DNA of 64,000 nt from Hetaerina americana (GCA_022747635.1 JAKTNV010000001.1:32869040-32933039), one strand, 5' to 3'. Positions 24,605 to 37,759 are shown, numbered from the stretch's first letter. Made by a program: numbers and translations. Notes: generated by a model not told the origin, from the letters alone.

Positions 24605-26040
24605 AATTTTTAGGCGAGATTGCCCGAAGGAATTATCCGCGATTTTTATCTGATATCCTCTTTATCCGTTGTTGAATGATCAACTTCCCAGTTAGCTAAC
24701 ATCTCGAGACTTGAATATGGGACTTGAGGTAAAATGGCGATGGACTCCGTCAACCGCCTGTGCTACTTTCGGCCCACATGGAGGGGGGGGGAGAAAACTA
24801 ATTAAAATGATCTAAGTGTTTAAAGAAAGAAAACGTAAATTGAGAAGGAATTGAGTGTAATGTTTACTTATTGAAATAAAAGTCGTCTAGAAGAAGGAAA
24901 GGCATCTCAAATACATGCATGCATCAACCGTGAAAAAATTAAATAAGCCATTAAAAAGACATTTATTTGAAGAAACCAACATTTTGATATTTTATTGCAT
25001 GATTTTCATTCATATATATATATATATATATATATAATAGTATTTATATTTTAAATTGTTTCTGTCATCCTCCACCGTCTAGAGTTTCCAGAATCATTCA
25101 TTTTCCTCTCTGTTCACCTTTTCTCCTTCACTCTTTACGCTCCCTCCTACAAGGCATAAATTCTCTCTCTCTCCTTCACCTTCGTCTTTATAACCCTCGC
25201 ACTGTGTCGAAGCCTTTCGCGTTCTTAGGGAAAGTATGCGAACTTCCCACCGTCTCCTACTCCTTTATAGTCACTCGCCTTGCTTCCTTTTCGGTAGCAT
25301 TTTCTCACTTTGTTTTAACGGTCATTTGATGGCGAAAGATCCCAGCTACCCACATGCGACTTCCAGAGGCAGTTTCATACTCATTTTAATTTTAATTCAA
25401 ACCCTCACACTCCCTGATCCTTTTTTAACGGATGGCGGTAGTCGTCCTTGGTGGACAACTGAGAAAATCGTCTGTTCCGGAGTTGGTATATTGCCATGTG
25501 GTGACAAGATGGTGTGTGTTAGAATTTTCCACCATTTTTAATGAATTTTTTCTTCATATACCGAAATTTGGGGTTTAAAGTTTTGTATTTTTTTTTAAGG
25601 TTTGCAAGCAGCCGAAAAACCGACTCCACCAAATATTTTTTAGTATACCTTGAGCGTTAGAAAATTCACAGATGTAGTTCCCAATCAGAAATATCGTTGA
25701 CGTTAAATACTACTTATAAAAGGACTTTCAGGCATCATACTGGGGAAAAGAAGGCTTATTTTTTGTATTTAGTAAAACCAATAACTGATGCAAGTTTCTC
25801 TATTTGCATGTTCGACTTATGGTAAACGCCAACTCCATCTTATTCTTGGCTTTTGAAAAAACTACCCTATCTTTTGCGACTGTGCAGACAGTGACGCGCC
25901 ATCATATATTATTCCCATTGCAGATCAGAATAAAAACACAATCAAGTGCCGCCGATGGTATGTATAAGGTAGTTTTAGTCATGCCAAATGACCTCTGGAC
26001 CAAATGACCTAGAACTGTACAACTAAAGCTTTACTGGGGA
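24605..26040. other. Non-coding stretch with a TA microsatellite
   Basis: AT-rich DNA with a G run at 24782-24791 and a simple (AT)n tract at 25012-25036. A 101-codon frame at 25236-25541 (+) is not recognised. No gene is supported. Confidence 0.45.
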
Positions 26041-26046
26041 AAAATT

Positions 26047-26947
26047 ACGAGGCGTATTTGATAAGTAAGGGCCGTTTTCTTATATTCAAATATTGGTGGG
26101 TCAGAAAAAAATTGTAGCCATGCAGCTCCATATTGGTTCCAAAGTCCCTGAAGTTATTGTTTTGATTTAGTAGTCGTTTGTCTGTCGGTGAATGTAGGTT
26201 ACAATGTTCGCGGAAATCGTTGCTCCCGCCATTTGCGAAGTGTGTGCTGTGATTCAATTTTCGTGTGCCATCTGCTGCCCAATTCATCGAGAGCTGTTTC
26301 ATGTTTATGAAACGACAGTAATGAGAGAAGGAAAGGTTAGAAAATGGTGCGTAGACTTCAAAAATGGCCGCACAAATGTGCATGATGAAGAGCAGATTGG
26401 CAGGCCCAGAATCCAAACTGATGAATCCGTTTAACAGTTGACGAAGAACTGCGATCTGATCAAGGATTGACCATGTATTCTCTTGCTGATAGATTGACTC
26501 TTGTTGGACGCACCACTATTCACACAGTTGTTGCGCAATAGCTCGGATATCACAAATTATGTTGGGTAGTTACCAAAGACTTTTACCGACCACCACAAAG
26601 AGCAAAGAATATTGAGTGGACGAGAGTTTTTAGACCGCTATCCTCGGTCACGGCCTTGTATCTAGTGACTATTTTCTCTTTTGCACTTGAAACGGTGGAT
26701 TGTAGCACAATGGTTAGAAGTCGACGAGGGACTCTAGACCGCCGTTGTTGTACAAATACTCAGGCTGCTCACTTATATGTTGAGGGATTAAAGAAGCTGG
26801 TTCAGCGTTGCGAAAAGTGCTTTGAAGTGAGCTGCGATTATATAGAAAGGTTAAGTAGGTTTATAAGAAGCTAAAACCGTCAATAAAACTTTTTCTAATG
26901 ATTATATTTTTTAAGGTCTAACGGACCAAGCTTAAAATAACCCTCGT
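26047..26947 (+). mobile_element. Internally deleted mariner-family DNA transposon
   Basis: The left end (ACGAGGCGTATTTGATAAG) and the inverse of the right end (ACGAGGGTTATTTTAAG) form imperfect terminal inverted repeats. A TA lies at the left flank. The N-terminal transposase helix-turn-helix part is recognisable near 26330-26430 (VRKWCVDFKNGRTNVHDEEQ, IGRPRIQTDE). The C-terminus is recognisable at 26755-26860 (QAAHLYVEGLKKLVQRCEKC). Between them a frame reads EFLDRYPRSRPCI and then jumps to LHLKRW. The catalytic domain with the expected Asp residues of the DD34D triad is therefore missing. Several stops and frameshifts occur. At about 900 bp it is some 350-400 bp shorter than typical mariners. 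It is a dead, non-autonomous copy. Confidence 0.85.
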
Positions 26948-26959
26948 TTAAGTTTTATA

Positions 26960-29410
26960 AACTAGAGTCAGATTAATTACCGTTTTGCGTGAAACAAATA
27001 CTACTTTCCCAACAAGCCTATAAATGTAAATGGCATTGTCAAATGACATCTTACTTAGTGGGTAGATATTAAGTTTTTCGAGTGGAAGGGAATCCTACAA
27101 AAAGATGGATCTTGCAGTGATACATACAGGTATATTGATGATTATGAAGAAGCCTTTCTGCCTCCTTTTCCTTCCTTCAATGTCATTTTCGCTGATTCGT
27201 TTCATCGGCTGCTTCTCGTTATCCTACTATGCCATTCTCTACGTCTTTTCCATACTGTGGATTCCTCGAAGTGGATAATTCCTACATTATCCTCTTCAGT
27301 AAACTATGATGTTGATGCATTTTTCACATTATTTTTTTCTCTTAAATCTGTCAATGTTTTACCTAGGCCTTTCTCTTCATTCTATTTTCGAAGAAATTCT
27401 TCATTAATCATCTGGCTCGTTCATTTTACTTTCGTCAATGTTCATTGCATCCAATCATCCTTAAACTAATGCTCCTGCCTTCAGTATCTCATTACTATGA
27501 AACAAGTAAACGATAAGCATATTTTTGCATGAACCTGATGTCTGGCTACTGTAATATTTCAACCGTATTTGAACCTTTTATATAAAATCTTATTTTGTTT
27601 CATATCTCACCCTTACGATCTAAAACTGGTAATCGGGCGCTTAAATAGAATAGTTTTCCATCCGTATCAATGTGCACTTCTTTAATTTTACTTTAAAATC
27701 ATATTAACTTCTACAGATTATTTTATGCTTTCCTTTTATGTAGTTTTCCTACTTAATCCCTTCGTCCATAATTCTAGCAAAATGGATGTTAAAACGGTAA
27801 TTTAAAGATTATTTCCGTATTTACTATATGGATAAGTATTTTTTCCTCTGGGTTGCCCTATCAGTCAATCGTGAATAATGCATTCAGTTCGTGAGTGGTT
27901 GCACGGCTCTGGCATGCGCTCGACAATAATAGCACCTTTCTACAGTTCATTGTCTCTGACGGTCGTGTGACTCTTCAATGGTTTTCCCGGGAATTTCACA
28001 TCACCCGACTCTTCACGGGTCTTTTCCAGAGTTGACTTTTCCCCCACAAGTACTTTGCCACATGGTTTTCAGTGAGTAATGCAATCCAGCGAGTCTTGCA
28101 TTGGTTTCTTTTCGTAATTGAGTATCCTTTGGTGCTATAGAGTTCCTTTTATAATCGAGAACTGGATTCGGGTGATGCACATATAGTAGATCAAATTATT
28201 CGAGTTTTTGCTATTTACCCCTATTCAGCATACATTATTTAATTTTGAGGTATTATTTGTTCACATATCTTATTTCTTTACAGTTGGCTCATTGTTTCCC
28301 TTAAACTGAAATTTTGTGATGCACGTTTTTTCGTGATTGACGTCAGTCGATGAAGTTTGGAAACTCATTTATCTGGCATTTCTACGTCATGATTATTTTC
28401 TGTTTAGGAGCGTAACATTTTTATGAAACTTCGATGATGTCCGAAAAGCAACAAATCTAAAACATTTGCGTAATATACTAAATTCTCCTCTTTGGAATCC
28501 CATAATTCATGCCCGACTTCTGAAAATTGTTGTGGTGATTGCGAAACGGATTAGACGAAGGGACGAGGAAATTATTAATTTATGAGATAGGAAATTATGA
28601 TTTTAGCGTTCCAGTAGGAAGTGGATATTGCCGCCAGTCAAACTGCGATACTGAAAGGAACGAAAAATTGAAGGAATTGCAAGAAATACTCGGGCCCAAG
28701 CATTCATAAAGTGTCTTAACACATTCTGAAATTGATAGCTTTTATCGCAAGTGACTACTGCGATACAGGCTACGTGTATCTGGAGTGGACTGAATTGTGT
28801 TATGCTCTCACGAATCTCCGTGACGCATACTGGGATGTGCATTAAATTCCGAACGCCCAAGTTTAATCGATTTTCTGACCACTTCGAGTAACGTTGCTTA
28901 GCAAGAGGCGGATTCTGTTATCTTGACACACCCTCTTGAAAAATAAGTCTGGAAGTGAATAATATGACGCAAATGATGCATGGCGTCATATTATGTATCA
29001 AAATCCGGTTCTTTTTATGATAACGGAACCTTTGAATTAACGAAAAACCTCAGGCTGGATCGGAAATTAACCAAGGGCGAGACTGTACCACGTTGTAAGT
29101 ACATGAAAATTTATTTCTTGAAATAACTCATGCCCTGATCTAATGAAAAAGGTGGCAAGAATATGTGAAGACTTAATTCTGGCAAATAATTGTGATGAAG
29201 AAAATCCATGATTTTCGCCCATGTATAATAAAACGCTAACTTTGGAAACTGTCATTTAGCGGCCATGCAATCAAGTAACATACCTGTATTAGGTATGTGT
29301 AGCAATGAAAATTACAGAAACTTTTTCCATCGCTCGTTGTCTGCTTGCTTTGTTGCCTTTGCTCTGGGCATAAAAAAAGTGAAGTGGATATTTTCAAAGT
29401 GCATCCAATG
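26960..29410. other. AT-rich non-coding stretch
   Basis: No gene recognised. It contains a small inverted repeat at 28960-28993 (11-nt arms TAATATGACGC/GCGTCATATTA, 12-nt loop) and another at 29278-29298 (8-nt arms). Confidence 0.45.
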
Positions 29411-29419
29411 AGGGCGATG

Positions 29420-29865
29420 GAACTCGTTGGGAATCTTACCTATAAGGAGTTACACGGCTAGTGGAATGCCGCGGGAGGTGTGGCTTTGGGGAGATGGCGG
29501 GGGTATGGGAGTGTGGTGGTGGGAAGGCGGAAGGATGGAGATGGGAGAGGTGAAGGAGTTAGTGGGGGATGAGGAGGAGGTATGGAGGGTGGGAGAGAGG
29601 GAAAAGGAGGTGGCAGCGGGAGAGAGAGATGGCTGGGAGACGCTGAACGCCGCACCAGGTGGGAAGGAGAGAGGATGAAAGGGTGGCTCGGTACGAATTC
29701 ACGCGAGAAGCTTCACGTACGTATGCAAGATAGAACGGACCAAAGAAGAAGGAGACAAGTAATGGAAATGGTATTTTACTTGAGCGCGCCCGCGTCAAAG
29801 AGATTCTCGCGCGTTGGCCGGAAGGTCGGTAGCCTCTCCGCGGGGATGGAAGGGGCATAATAATC
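29420..29865. other. Purine-rich GC island
   Basis: The plus strand is strongly G/A-rich at 29465-29690, followed by a CpG-rich part with GCGCGCCCGCG near 29785. Frames on both strands are low complexity. Confidence 0.45.
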
Positions 29866-30050
29866 ATTTGAGATATGCTCAAAACACTATTTCCCGGTGA
29901 TCAGTACTTTAAAATACCCCTTCAATGTTTTCCTCCACAATTCCTGCCACCTTTTCCTGTAAAAAACTCTGCTTCGTAATATTTATTGTTCTTTTTATTA
30001 ACGCATATTAATCAATTATTGCGTGAAAAATGAAATATTATATCATACTA

Positions 30051-30088
30051 ACGAGAGATTACACTTAAGTGTAAGTATAATCTCTCGT
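30051..30088. repeat. Short near-perfect palindrome
   Basis: Arms of 17 nt (ACGAGAGATTACACTTA and its inverse, one mismatch) are separated by 4 nt. It could form a stem-loop or be a small inverted-repeat footprint. No U-run follows and no function is assigned. Confidence 0.6.
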
Positions 30089-30884
30089 CTGGCCATCTTA
30101 CTTTTTCAAGCTTTATATATACGCTTTCGGCCAGTTTCCCCTCAAGCAATCGTGTGGTATTTTCTATTACGATGAAACAGGTCGTGGTCTGTGCTAGTAA
30201 AAATATTGAAAGGTACAGAACTTTATGATTAGAATAATGAATATACTAGCTATATTCGGGAGAAATATTTTTATTTCGACATCAAAATCATAGAAAAAGC
30301 AGGCGGTTTTTGATTTTATAATTTTTGATCCTTCACTTTGGTCACCTGTAAATTCTTCCATTGCATCCCCGGATATGACGCCTGGAAAGAGTTGCAAAAT
30401 ATATAAACTCCAGCTGGCCATAAGGTTTTAATGTCTCTTTCCCGAGTAGTCAACAAAGTCACTTATTTTTAAAGATTTATCTTCACGTATCTCATGTGTG
30501 TCACCAAATGTGTAAATAACAGAAAATCATTCCATCGTATTTTCTCCCGGGGTAGGTGATGCATACATATATTATTCACCTTATCTGAAAAATTTAGTGG
30601 GGGTGCCCAAATGAAATTGAATGATGAATCTATGAGCGATGAATTTAAAAGGTAGTGCCAGCATTATTTCTTAAAATATTTATAAACTTTAGGAAAATAT
30701 TAATAAAAAGACCTGAAAGAGGCCTGAGAGAAGGCCGAAAGCTCAAACAATCTAAAATGTGAGTGTCCTTTTACTTATTAGAAGAGTGGGGGAATGGTGA
30801 GGGAAGGAGAAGTAAGGGACCAATAGGAAATTGACAAGGGGGTTGGAGGGGATATGTAGGCGGCTATTGGGTGTTGAATATTTT

Positions 30885-31137
30885 TCAGAGGTATCTCGAT
30901 CCCTACTTGAGCTACTTTGAGTGAGTACGCCGTCCGTCGGATGGGACGTTAAACTGCGGACCCCTTGGCGCCTTCTGTAAAGAGCAGGCTAATGCCGACG
31001 CCGGGTTTCTCTCCACCCTTCATCCTTTCCTGTCCATCCCTAATGACGCAAATGACCTCAGCTGTCGGTCGCTTCCCCTCAAAACTACTACTACTCTATC
31101 CTTTTGTTGATGAATATATATATATATATATATATAT
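30885..31137 (+). repeat. SINE/LINE 3' tail with (TA)n end
   Basis: The segment contains GTCGGATGGGACGTTAAAC, then a GC-rich body, GACCTCAGCTGTCGGTCGC and CCCCTCAAA, and ends in (TA)n at 31114-31137. From memory, the block around GTCGGATGGGACGTTAAAC followed by a CAGCTGT(C/T)GGTCG tail recurs in many arthropod short interspersed repeats. The 5' end is not clear. Assignment is by pattern memory, not alignment. Confidence 0.55.
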
Positions 31138-31399
31138 TTCTACATTAAACGCTGGTGATGTGTCTCATGAAAAATGAATACGCAGAACAAATTATGTTTT
31201 ACTGTGCAAACAAAAACGATTTACTGAGCTTGTTAGTTGGGTGGACTGCGCTCATGCAGGGAAATGTCAGTCGGACATGAAGCTCATTTTTGGGAAAAAT
31301 AATTGAATTTCGTCAATGTTCCGACATGATCTCAGTCGTCGGGAAAAATGGAATAAATTGCAATCTTTCACTTTACACGACCAAATCTGCGCTATTACT

Positions 31400-32170
31400 T
31401 AACGCTACATTGAACTAGACGACGATACGCGGCACATATTTTTTCGATGAGTGCTCTCGGATGAACAAGGATAGGATCTAATCGGGAGAAAAGTGGGAAG
31501 GGAAATAACCAGAATGAGTGGAGAGAGATAGAGAAAGGACGAGAGAAGGGAAAAGGAGAGAGACGGTGATGGAGGGGGGGAGGTATTGAAGTAGGGGGGG
31601 GTGTAAAAGTGGGGAAAGGGTGAGGAACGAAGAAGGTGAGAATGAGGGGGACAACACGGGGCGAGTTATTTGCGCTGCCAGTTAACGCGATCGCGAGAGA
31701 GAAGGAGAGAGAGAGAAATCGCCGGTGCGTGGAGGGGACCGGGACGTGAGGGGGAGGAGCACGGTGAGGAGGGGTGCTGGTGTATTTTGTGTGCATATGA
31801 GGGCCGTCGGTCGCCGTGGTCTCGAAGGCTGTGAGAGAGGGTGTGGGGCCGAGATGCCGGCGAGTGACGCCAGCCCCTCCCCCCTCCCGCACCACCTCTT
31901 CCTATTCCCCCTTCACCGTCTTTCCCTCGATCACTCCGCCTTCCCCCTCTGATCGACTGTCGCTGCCCACTCTTCTCCCACCCATTCCAAAAAACGCCAA
32001 CTCCCTCCTTCCCTTCCCATCGTCCCTTCTCCTTTGTCCATCGTTGTTCCCGCACCCCCCTTCCCGTATGCTCCAAAGTTCCTCCCTCCCTTTTCTATTC
32101 CCTTTCTTCGAGCCATCCCACTCTCTCCTCCCCCTACCCTCTTGTTCCCTTGGTTGTTTCACACTCTAGC
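31400..32170. other. GC island with purine-to-pyrimidine strand switch
   Basis: The plus strand is purine-rich from about 31480 to 31850, including (GA)n-like runs at 31690-31720, then pyrimidine-rich from 31875 to 32150. Multiple overlapping frames on both strands reflect this composition. It is the mirror of the pattern at 8.4-9.1 kb. Confidence 0.45.
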
Positions 32171-32179
32171 TCAGCGCAA

Positions 32180-33860
32180 GGCCGAATCTTTCTTATGCCA
32201 TTGGTAATAGCATGTGGTTTGTCGGATCGAAGTATTCCATGATTCACTACAGAGGAACAAATGGCGATGCACATGGAAGGCAAATTGGATAATATTGTCA
32301 AGTTCAATAACTCCAAGAGAATTCATAAATTTGGTAAAACCTTTAAGCTAATTATAGGTAAACAGGTTTTAGTTTCGTCTTCGAAACCTACTGTTGCATA
32401 GCATTTTCCAGCGATTGGAATATAACCTGAGAGTGCCATTCTAAAACTTTGAAGATGTGAGGTAGAGTAGTCTCTTTGCGGGAACCAATTGTTGGCAGAA
32501 AGTTTGTAAAAATTAGGTGACCTATGGAAAATAATTAGTTTCCGTGTATTCCTCTTTTCAAGATAAAAATATCTTAGAAGGAATTCGAAAAGTCACTGTG
32601 TCTTGTGAACTATTAGAAGGGGAAATATCGTTCAAGCACACAGTTTATTTGCTAGAAGTGAAATTTAATGCATTCTCTAGGGTTACTGAAACTACAAAAA
32701 CAGTCAAATTCATGACATTGAACATTGATATGAGAAAAAAACAATGTATAGAATATTTATTGCTTGTGGCTATAGATATGGTATAGATGACTTAACTGGA
32801 GAAAAATGGGAGAATATACTTTCTCGATATTTGTATGCCTACGAAAGTATTCGAATTTCATTTATCTTATCTTTATATGTGTTCTATATGCTTGATTCAG
32901 TTCGTAAAATTTTACCAACCGCTTTATTCTGCTTTCTTTTCTTAAGGTGTACACCACAGCTGTTGTTCACCTCCTCCAATTACCACCCACTGCTCGATAA
33001 ACTACACTTTTCCTTTCTTGTTCGCTTAGTCTTACCTCGTTCGTCCCTTTTTTACTTCTTTTCTGCCAACACATTATTTATTTTCATGAATACCTTATTT
33101 TGTTTTTCGTATATGCACTGGACCATCTCTCTTGATGGCAATGGTTCATACTTCGGGTTATAGGCATCGTTTAAACCAGAACAAATAAAGTGAGTGTAAT
33201 AAATTGACAGCATTAAAGGTTTTTTACTAATTTCTCTAATTTTAGTCCCAATGTGTGTGCAAAGGAAAGAAGATGTAAGCGTCTATCTACGCCTGTCTTA
33301 CCATTTGCAAATCCATGCGGTGTGTTGTACAAATATAGAATGGGGAAGTTCGCATTGAAATCGGATATTTGAAAATTCTGTCGTTTTTCGTTCTCTAATT
33401 TAATTCTAAGCACATCGAGAGGTTTAACCAGTTTGTTAAATCGCACACCCTTCTCCATGTGCCTATAGCAATAATTTGCGCAGATTATATTAATATTTAA
33501 AAAACCTGTACCTCTGTTACGGTGCAAGTCCTTTTTACAGCAAATAGTGTATTTTGTTGTTTAAGAAACAAGAAATAAATTTATTCCCATTTCCATGAAC
33601 TTTTTGATTGTAATTTTTGAACGAAAGAAAGGAACGAAATTTATTTCTCCTTTGAGTCTTCTGTAAAGGACACTGTCTAAGCACGTTTCCACATCCCAAG
33701 TCACCATAGTCTACCCAATGCCGATGCGTACTTAGATATGGTTGTTTAAATAAACGGGCTACACGATTTTCCCGGCGGGTAGGCATCAAATCCGCGCAGG
33801 TACTCGAACAGTTGCCTCGACGACAATATATCGGATCTAAGTGAAAATGTGTCAGAGAAT
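32180..33860. other. AT-rich stretch, no supported gene
   Basis: Frames at 32544-32786 (+), 32744-33163 (+) and 33213-33527 (minus) exceed 80 codons but match nothing I recognise and have no clear splice context. Confidence 0.35.
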
Positions 33861-33869
33861 TATTTTATC

Positions 33870-34430
33870 CACCCATCCCCTCAAATTTTGTTTCCTCTAC
33901 CCTCATCCCTGTACTCCCCTCTGCCCAGTTCCCCGCCGTCCCGCCCGCCCGTCATCTTGCCGACTCCAGAACCCCCGGCACTCCAAAAATCTTTGGCTCC
34001 GCTCATCTGCACCCGCAGTTTTCCCCGAAGCCGTGCGCTCTCCTCGCTGCCACACCCCCCTTTCTGGTCCTTCCATCCCTCCTTCCTGACCCCCTCACCC
34101 CACCGCGGTCATACCCCCTGCGCCATTTGCAGCTGAGCGACGGTCAACAGTAGGGAGTTGAGGGGAGGAGGTGCGAGGGGAGCGTCCTTTCGGAAAGCAA
34201 GAGATGGGACGGGGGAGGGAGGTCGGAACGAGTGAAACGTAGTGGGAGAGAGCGGGAGGAGTAAGTAGGCGGGAGGGAGGGGGAGAGCATATGTAGTGAC
34301 TCCCGTGGGAATTGGTTCTGGGCCTGCGGGAAGGGATTCGGCCTCGTAGACACCCTTCTAGGAATCCTCATTCCATTGCTCGGAGCGCACAAAGGGCCAT
34401 GGGCGATCGAGCCCATGCCTGACCGTCAAA
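33870..34430. other. GC island with pyrimidine-to-purine strand switch
   Basis: C/T-rich at 33885-34110, then G/A-rich at 34150-34300, then mixed CpG-rich sequence to 34430. Frames are compositional. It is a possible regulatory island. Confidence 0.45.
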
Positions 34431-34439
34431 GACGGCCGT

Positions 34440-36725
34440 TTCCATTTTAGTAACCCCTTCATTTATAGTCCCTTCCGATATGTTTAAGGATCCCTTTTGT
34501 TCTTGAAACTCTGCGAGGGAGCAGTTTTGACTTATTGACTTATGTTCTGACCTTGAGGCTTTGTCTCATTCTATGACTCCATCCTTAGGAAAGATTTGAA
34601 AAATAGTGTTGTGGATAAGCACTAGATGGCTACGTTATAGGCTGGTATTAGAGAGAATATTCATGCGCGACAGCACTTATTATGGCAGACGTGTATACAT
34701 GTCTAACCAGTAGTTATTTAGTACCTCAATTACATATCTGTTGATGTCAATTCGGATTGTTAGTTATCAGGGTATAGAATGAAGTTTGACAGCTCAATTT
34801 GATTAAATATACAATCGCAAAACTTTATTTTAAGAATATCCTATAGCCAGAGAAATGTTAATATTATTCTCACATAACGAGATTAGGAAACACTTAGCAG
34901 GTTGAAGAACAGTTGTTAGTGATGAAAATAAGGGAGATTGAAACCAGAATTGAGGAACTACCGAGAATTTGTACCAGCAGATTAGTTGGAAAAGCCTGGA
35001 ACATACCTCCATGCAGATTTTCGGCAATTTCATACAAATTTAAGGCAGTATATGACATATTTTGCTAAACCGGCCTCTGGAATCGAACAAGAATGTGTAC
35101 TTAAGGCTAGAAAACTCTTTTTAAAAGGCAAGAGGAGAAAAAGGAAGTGTAATGAATATTCAAGAACTAAATTGGTATTGTCGCCCCCCTCCTCTTCCAC
35201 AGGTCAGCGTCAATGCATGTACGAGAAGCCGCAAATAAAAAATGACGTCATAAAATGAATAACAAGGTATAATGCATTCATATACAGTTCCATGCATGGA
35301 AGAAATTGACTCATATAAAAATAGAATTAATGTAAATGTAAGACTTCAGCAGAACCATGAATTTTAAATAGATCTAGTGAGTAATGACTACGTTATTCAT
35401 AATGCAAAATGCATTCATTCATTTAAATTTTAGTTTTTATTTGGTCCACCAATAATTTTTTTGCTTAGAAACTAAGTTATTCACTGAACATTGCTCTGAG
35501 ATATGAAAAAATGGTTGGTGAAATCCAGTCAATTTGTTCATTGATTGTTAAATCCTATGGAAATATTAAAGGTAAATCTTGCGGCACTGTTAAGTTTTAT
35601 CCTGGGCTACAACATGCGACCCTATCTAGCCGTTATTTACGCTCCTTCAGGACTCACTTCGTGGAATGCTTCCATAATGAAATTAGTAAAACATTTTTAA
35701 TGATTGATATTGAATTTTATTACCTCCGGAGTGGTTTCAACGTCCGTTTATCAAGAGTAAATTTTTTCCATGAAAAATGACGCCGACGCAAAACCGCGGA
35801 TGAGATATTGAAATTCACCGGGGAATATTGAAAACAACTTTTATTAATTTTATTATGGAACTATTCCATGAAGTTAATTCTGAAGGAGTAAAAATAAAAA
35901 AAAATCGATATAATGAAATTTCGTGCGGAATAATGGGCTAATTTTATTTCAATCTCATTTCTTATTCTCCTCGTGAACTCATCTAGTTTGGCGCATAAAC
36001 ACTAGTCTAAGTGATTGCTTTAAAGATGATACGCACATGTTACGGAACATGGGCTTTCAAAGCGAGGTAATTGAGTGGCAAGGACGTTTATAAAGGTTCA
36101 AATGATAGGATTCAACGGTAGAATTGTCGAAATTAAGAGTAGGAATCCTAATGGAAATGGGTTGCATTAAAGCATGAATGCGGAACGAAAAACAAAGATT
36201 GGAAAATATAACAAGGGCCTTAATTAAATTCGAATTCATTGCAATTCTCAATACATTTTGAAAGGCCTCTCTTTCAATAAAAAAAAATGTTGAGTTCGTT
36301 GAAACGAAAAACTTTTTCAGCGAAGCGTTCAACATTTTCGGTGTTTTTTTCACTAGACGTGGGTGTTTCATTGATACGGGTTGATCATGCGGGCAAGTTT
36401 TGCATTGTTGGTGACATCAGGTTATTTAAGGCATTTAAATTAATTATCATTCGGTATTTACTGGGACAAATTGGAACTTCAAAGTTGCGAATAGGCTTTG
36501 TAATTTTAATGTAATTCATTTTACTCCAATCATGCTACGTGAAGCAGCTATGTGGGCGAAAATCAAACGCCACTGAGGAAGGGATGTATTTAAGTATTTC
36601 TGTTCGGTTCTAAATTGTAGATTTTGGGCAATCCAAATCATGCAGAAGTTACATTGTATCTCAATACAAAAATGTGCATGTTAATATTTTTTCACATTAA
36701 ATATTTAGGCTAGAACAAACTTGAT
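34440..36725. other. AT-rich non-coding stretch
   Basis: No gene recognised. A strong-looking acceptor (C/T tract ending CCACAG at about 35203, followed by GTCAGCG) precedes an AATAAA at 35234-35239, but no coding frame links to it. Confidence 0.4.
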
Positions 36726-36734
36726 GTGGTGGAA

Positions 36735-37745
36735 GGGCTTGTGCGTTCCGATGATCCCTAGAGCTGCGCTGGCGGGGTAAATGATAAAATCTCCTCGTAG
36801 GGTCACCCATGCCAGAGAGGTCGAAGGTTAGGAGCCAGTTGAATGATAGTCCACGCAGCGTCTGTTCCTCATAGAAGCGGCTGCAAAGGAGCCTGACCCT
36901 GTGGGGCGGCCATTGAGTGATGGTGTCACGTTAAAAACATTATTGAGGAAGCCAACGGGATACCACCTCAATTATTATTCCCAGAATTTTATGATGGATG
37001 GCATGCCCAAGCTCTTTTTGAAGAAGTTTGTCAGTCAACCAAGGAGTTGCAAGCATTGCCAAGTGAATTGGAAACTCAGTGCGATAGATATGGGATGAGA
37101 ATCAATATTAATGAAACAAAGGTTGTGCAATTTTCCGGAAAGAAAAAAGCTAAGCTAAACATTAAAATTAGAGGGTTAAAACTAGAGCAGGTGACACAGT
37201 TTACGTATCTCCGAAGTGTTTTGGACCAACACGGTCAAAGTAGTAGGGCCGTAAGGAGAAGAATCGCGCTAGGCAAAGAGGCTTTCACAATGAGGGAGTT
37301 GATGACAGGGATGTTGAGTAAGGATGTTAAGAAAAGACTCTTCGAAACTTTGATATGAGAGTAGTGATGTACGGTGCGGAAGCGTGGTAACAAGCAGGAT
37401 GATAGAAGTAGATTGGAGGATTTTGAAATGTGGGTGTGAAGAAGAATGGAGAAGGTGAAATTGACCGAAAGGAGAACAAATGAGGAAGTACTAGGTATGG
37501 TGGGCGAGGCGAGGGGTTTGTTAGGAGAAATCCTAAGGAGGCAGGAAAAATGGATGAAGGGCATATTGGTCATCAGTGGAATGTTGAAGACTAATAGAGG
37601 GGAGAATTTTAGGCAAACAAAGAAAGGGTAGGAACAGGATAGGGATGTTGGACGGAATGAAAGGAGGAAGGAAGTGCACAGAGATGAAGAGGGACTTATT
37701 GTAGAGTGGGATGTTGGTTGTGTTTTGCGAGGAGATATTTATTTG
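36735..37745 (+). mobile_element. 5'-damaged non-LTR retrotransposon (RTE-like, craniofacial-protein-2-like ORF)
   Basis: From about 37000 the plus strand encodes the end of a reverse transcriptase and its thumb: ELETQCDRYGMRININETKV, FTYLRSVLDQHG, RRRIALGKEAFTMRELM, then VVMYGAEAW in a shifted frame near 37357-37384, FEMWV, and TERRTNEEVLGMVGEARGLL at 37460-37510. The order and motifs match LINE ORFs often labelled craniofacial development protein 2-like. The palm with the (F/Y)ADD motif is absent, and stops and frameshifts are present, so it is dead. The GC-richer block 36735-36905 (GTCACCCATGCCAGAGAGGT...) may be its 5' UTR joined by deletion; this is inference. Confidence 0.82.
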
Positions 37746-37759
37746 TTAGTTATGTCCAT

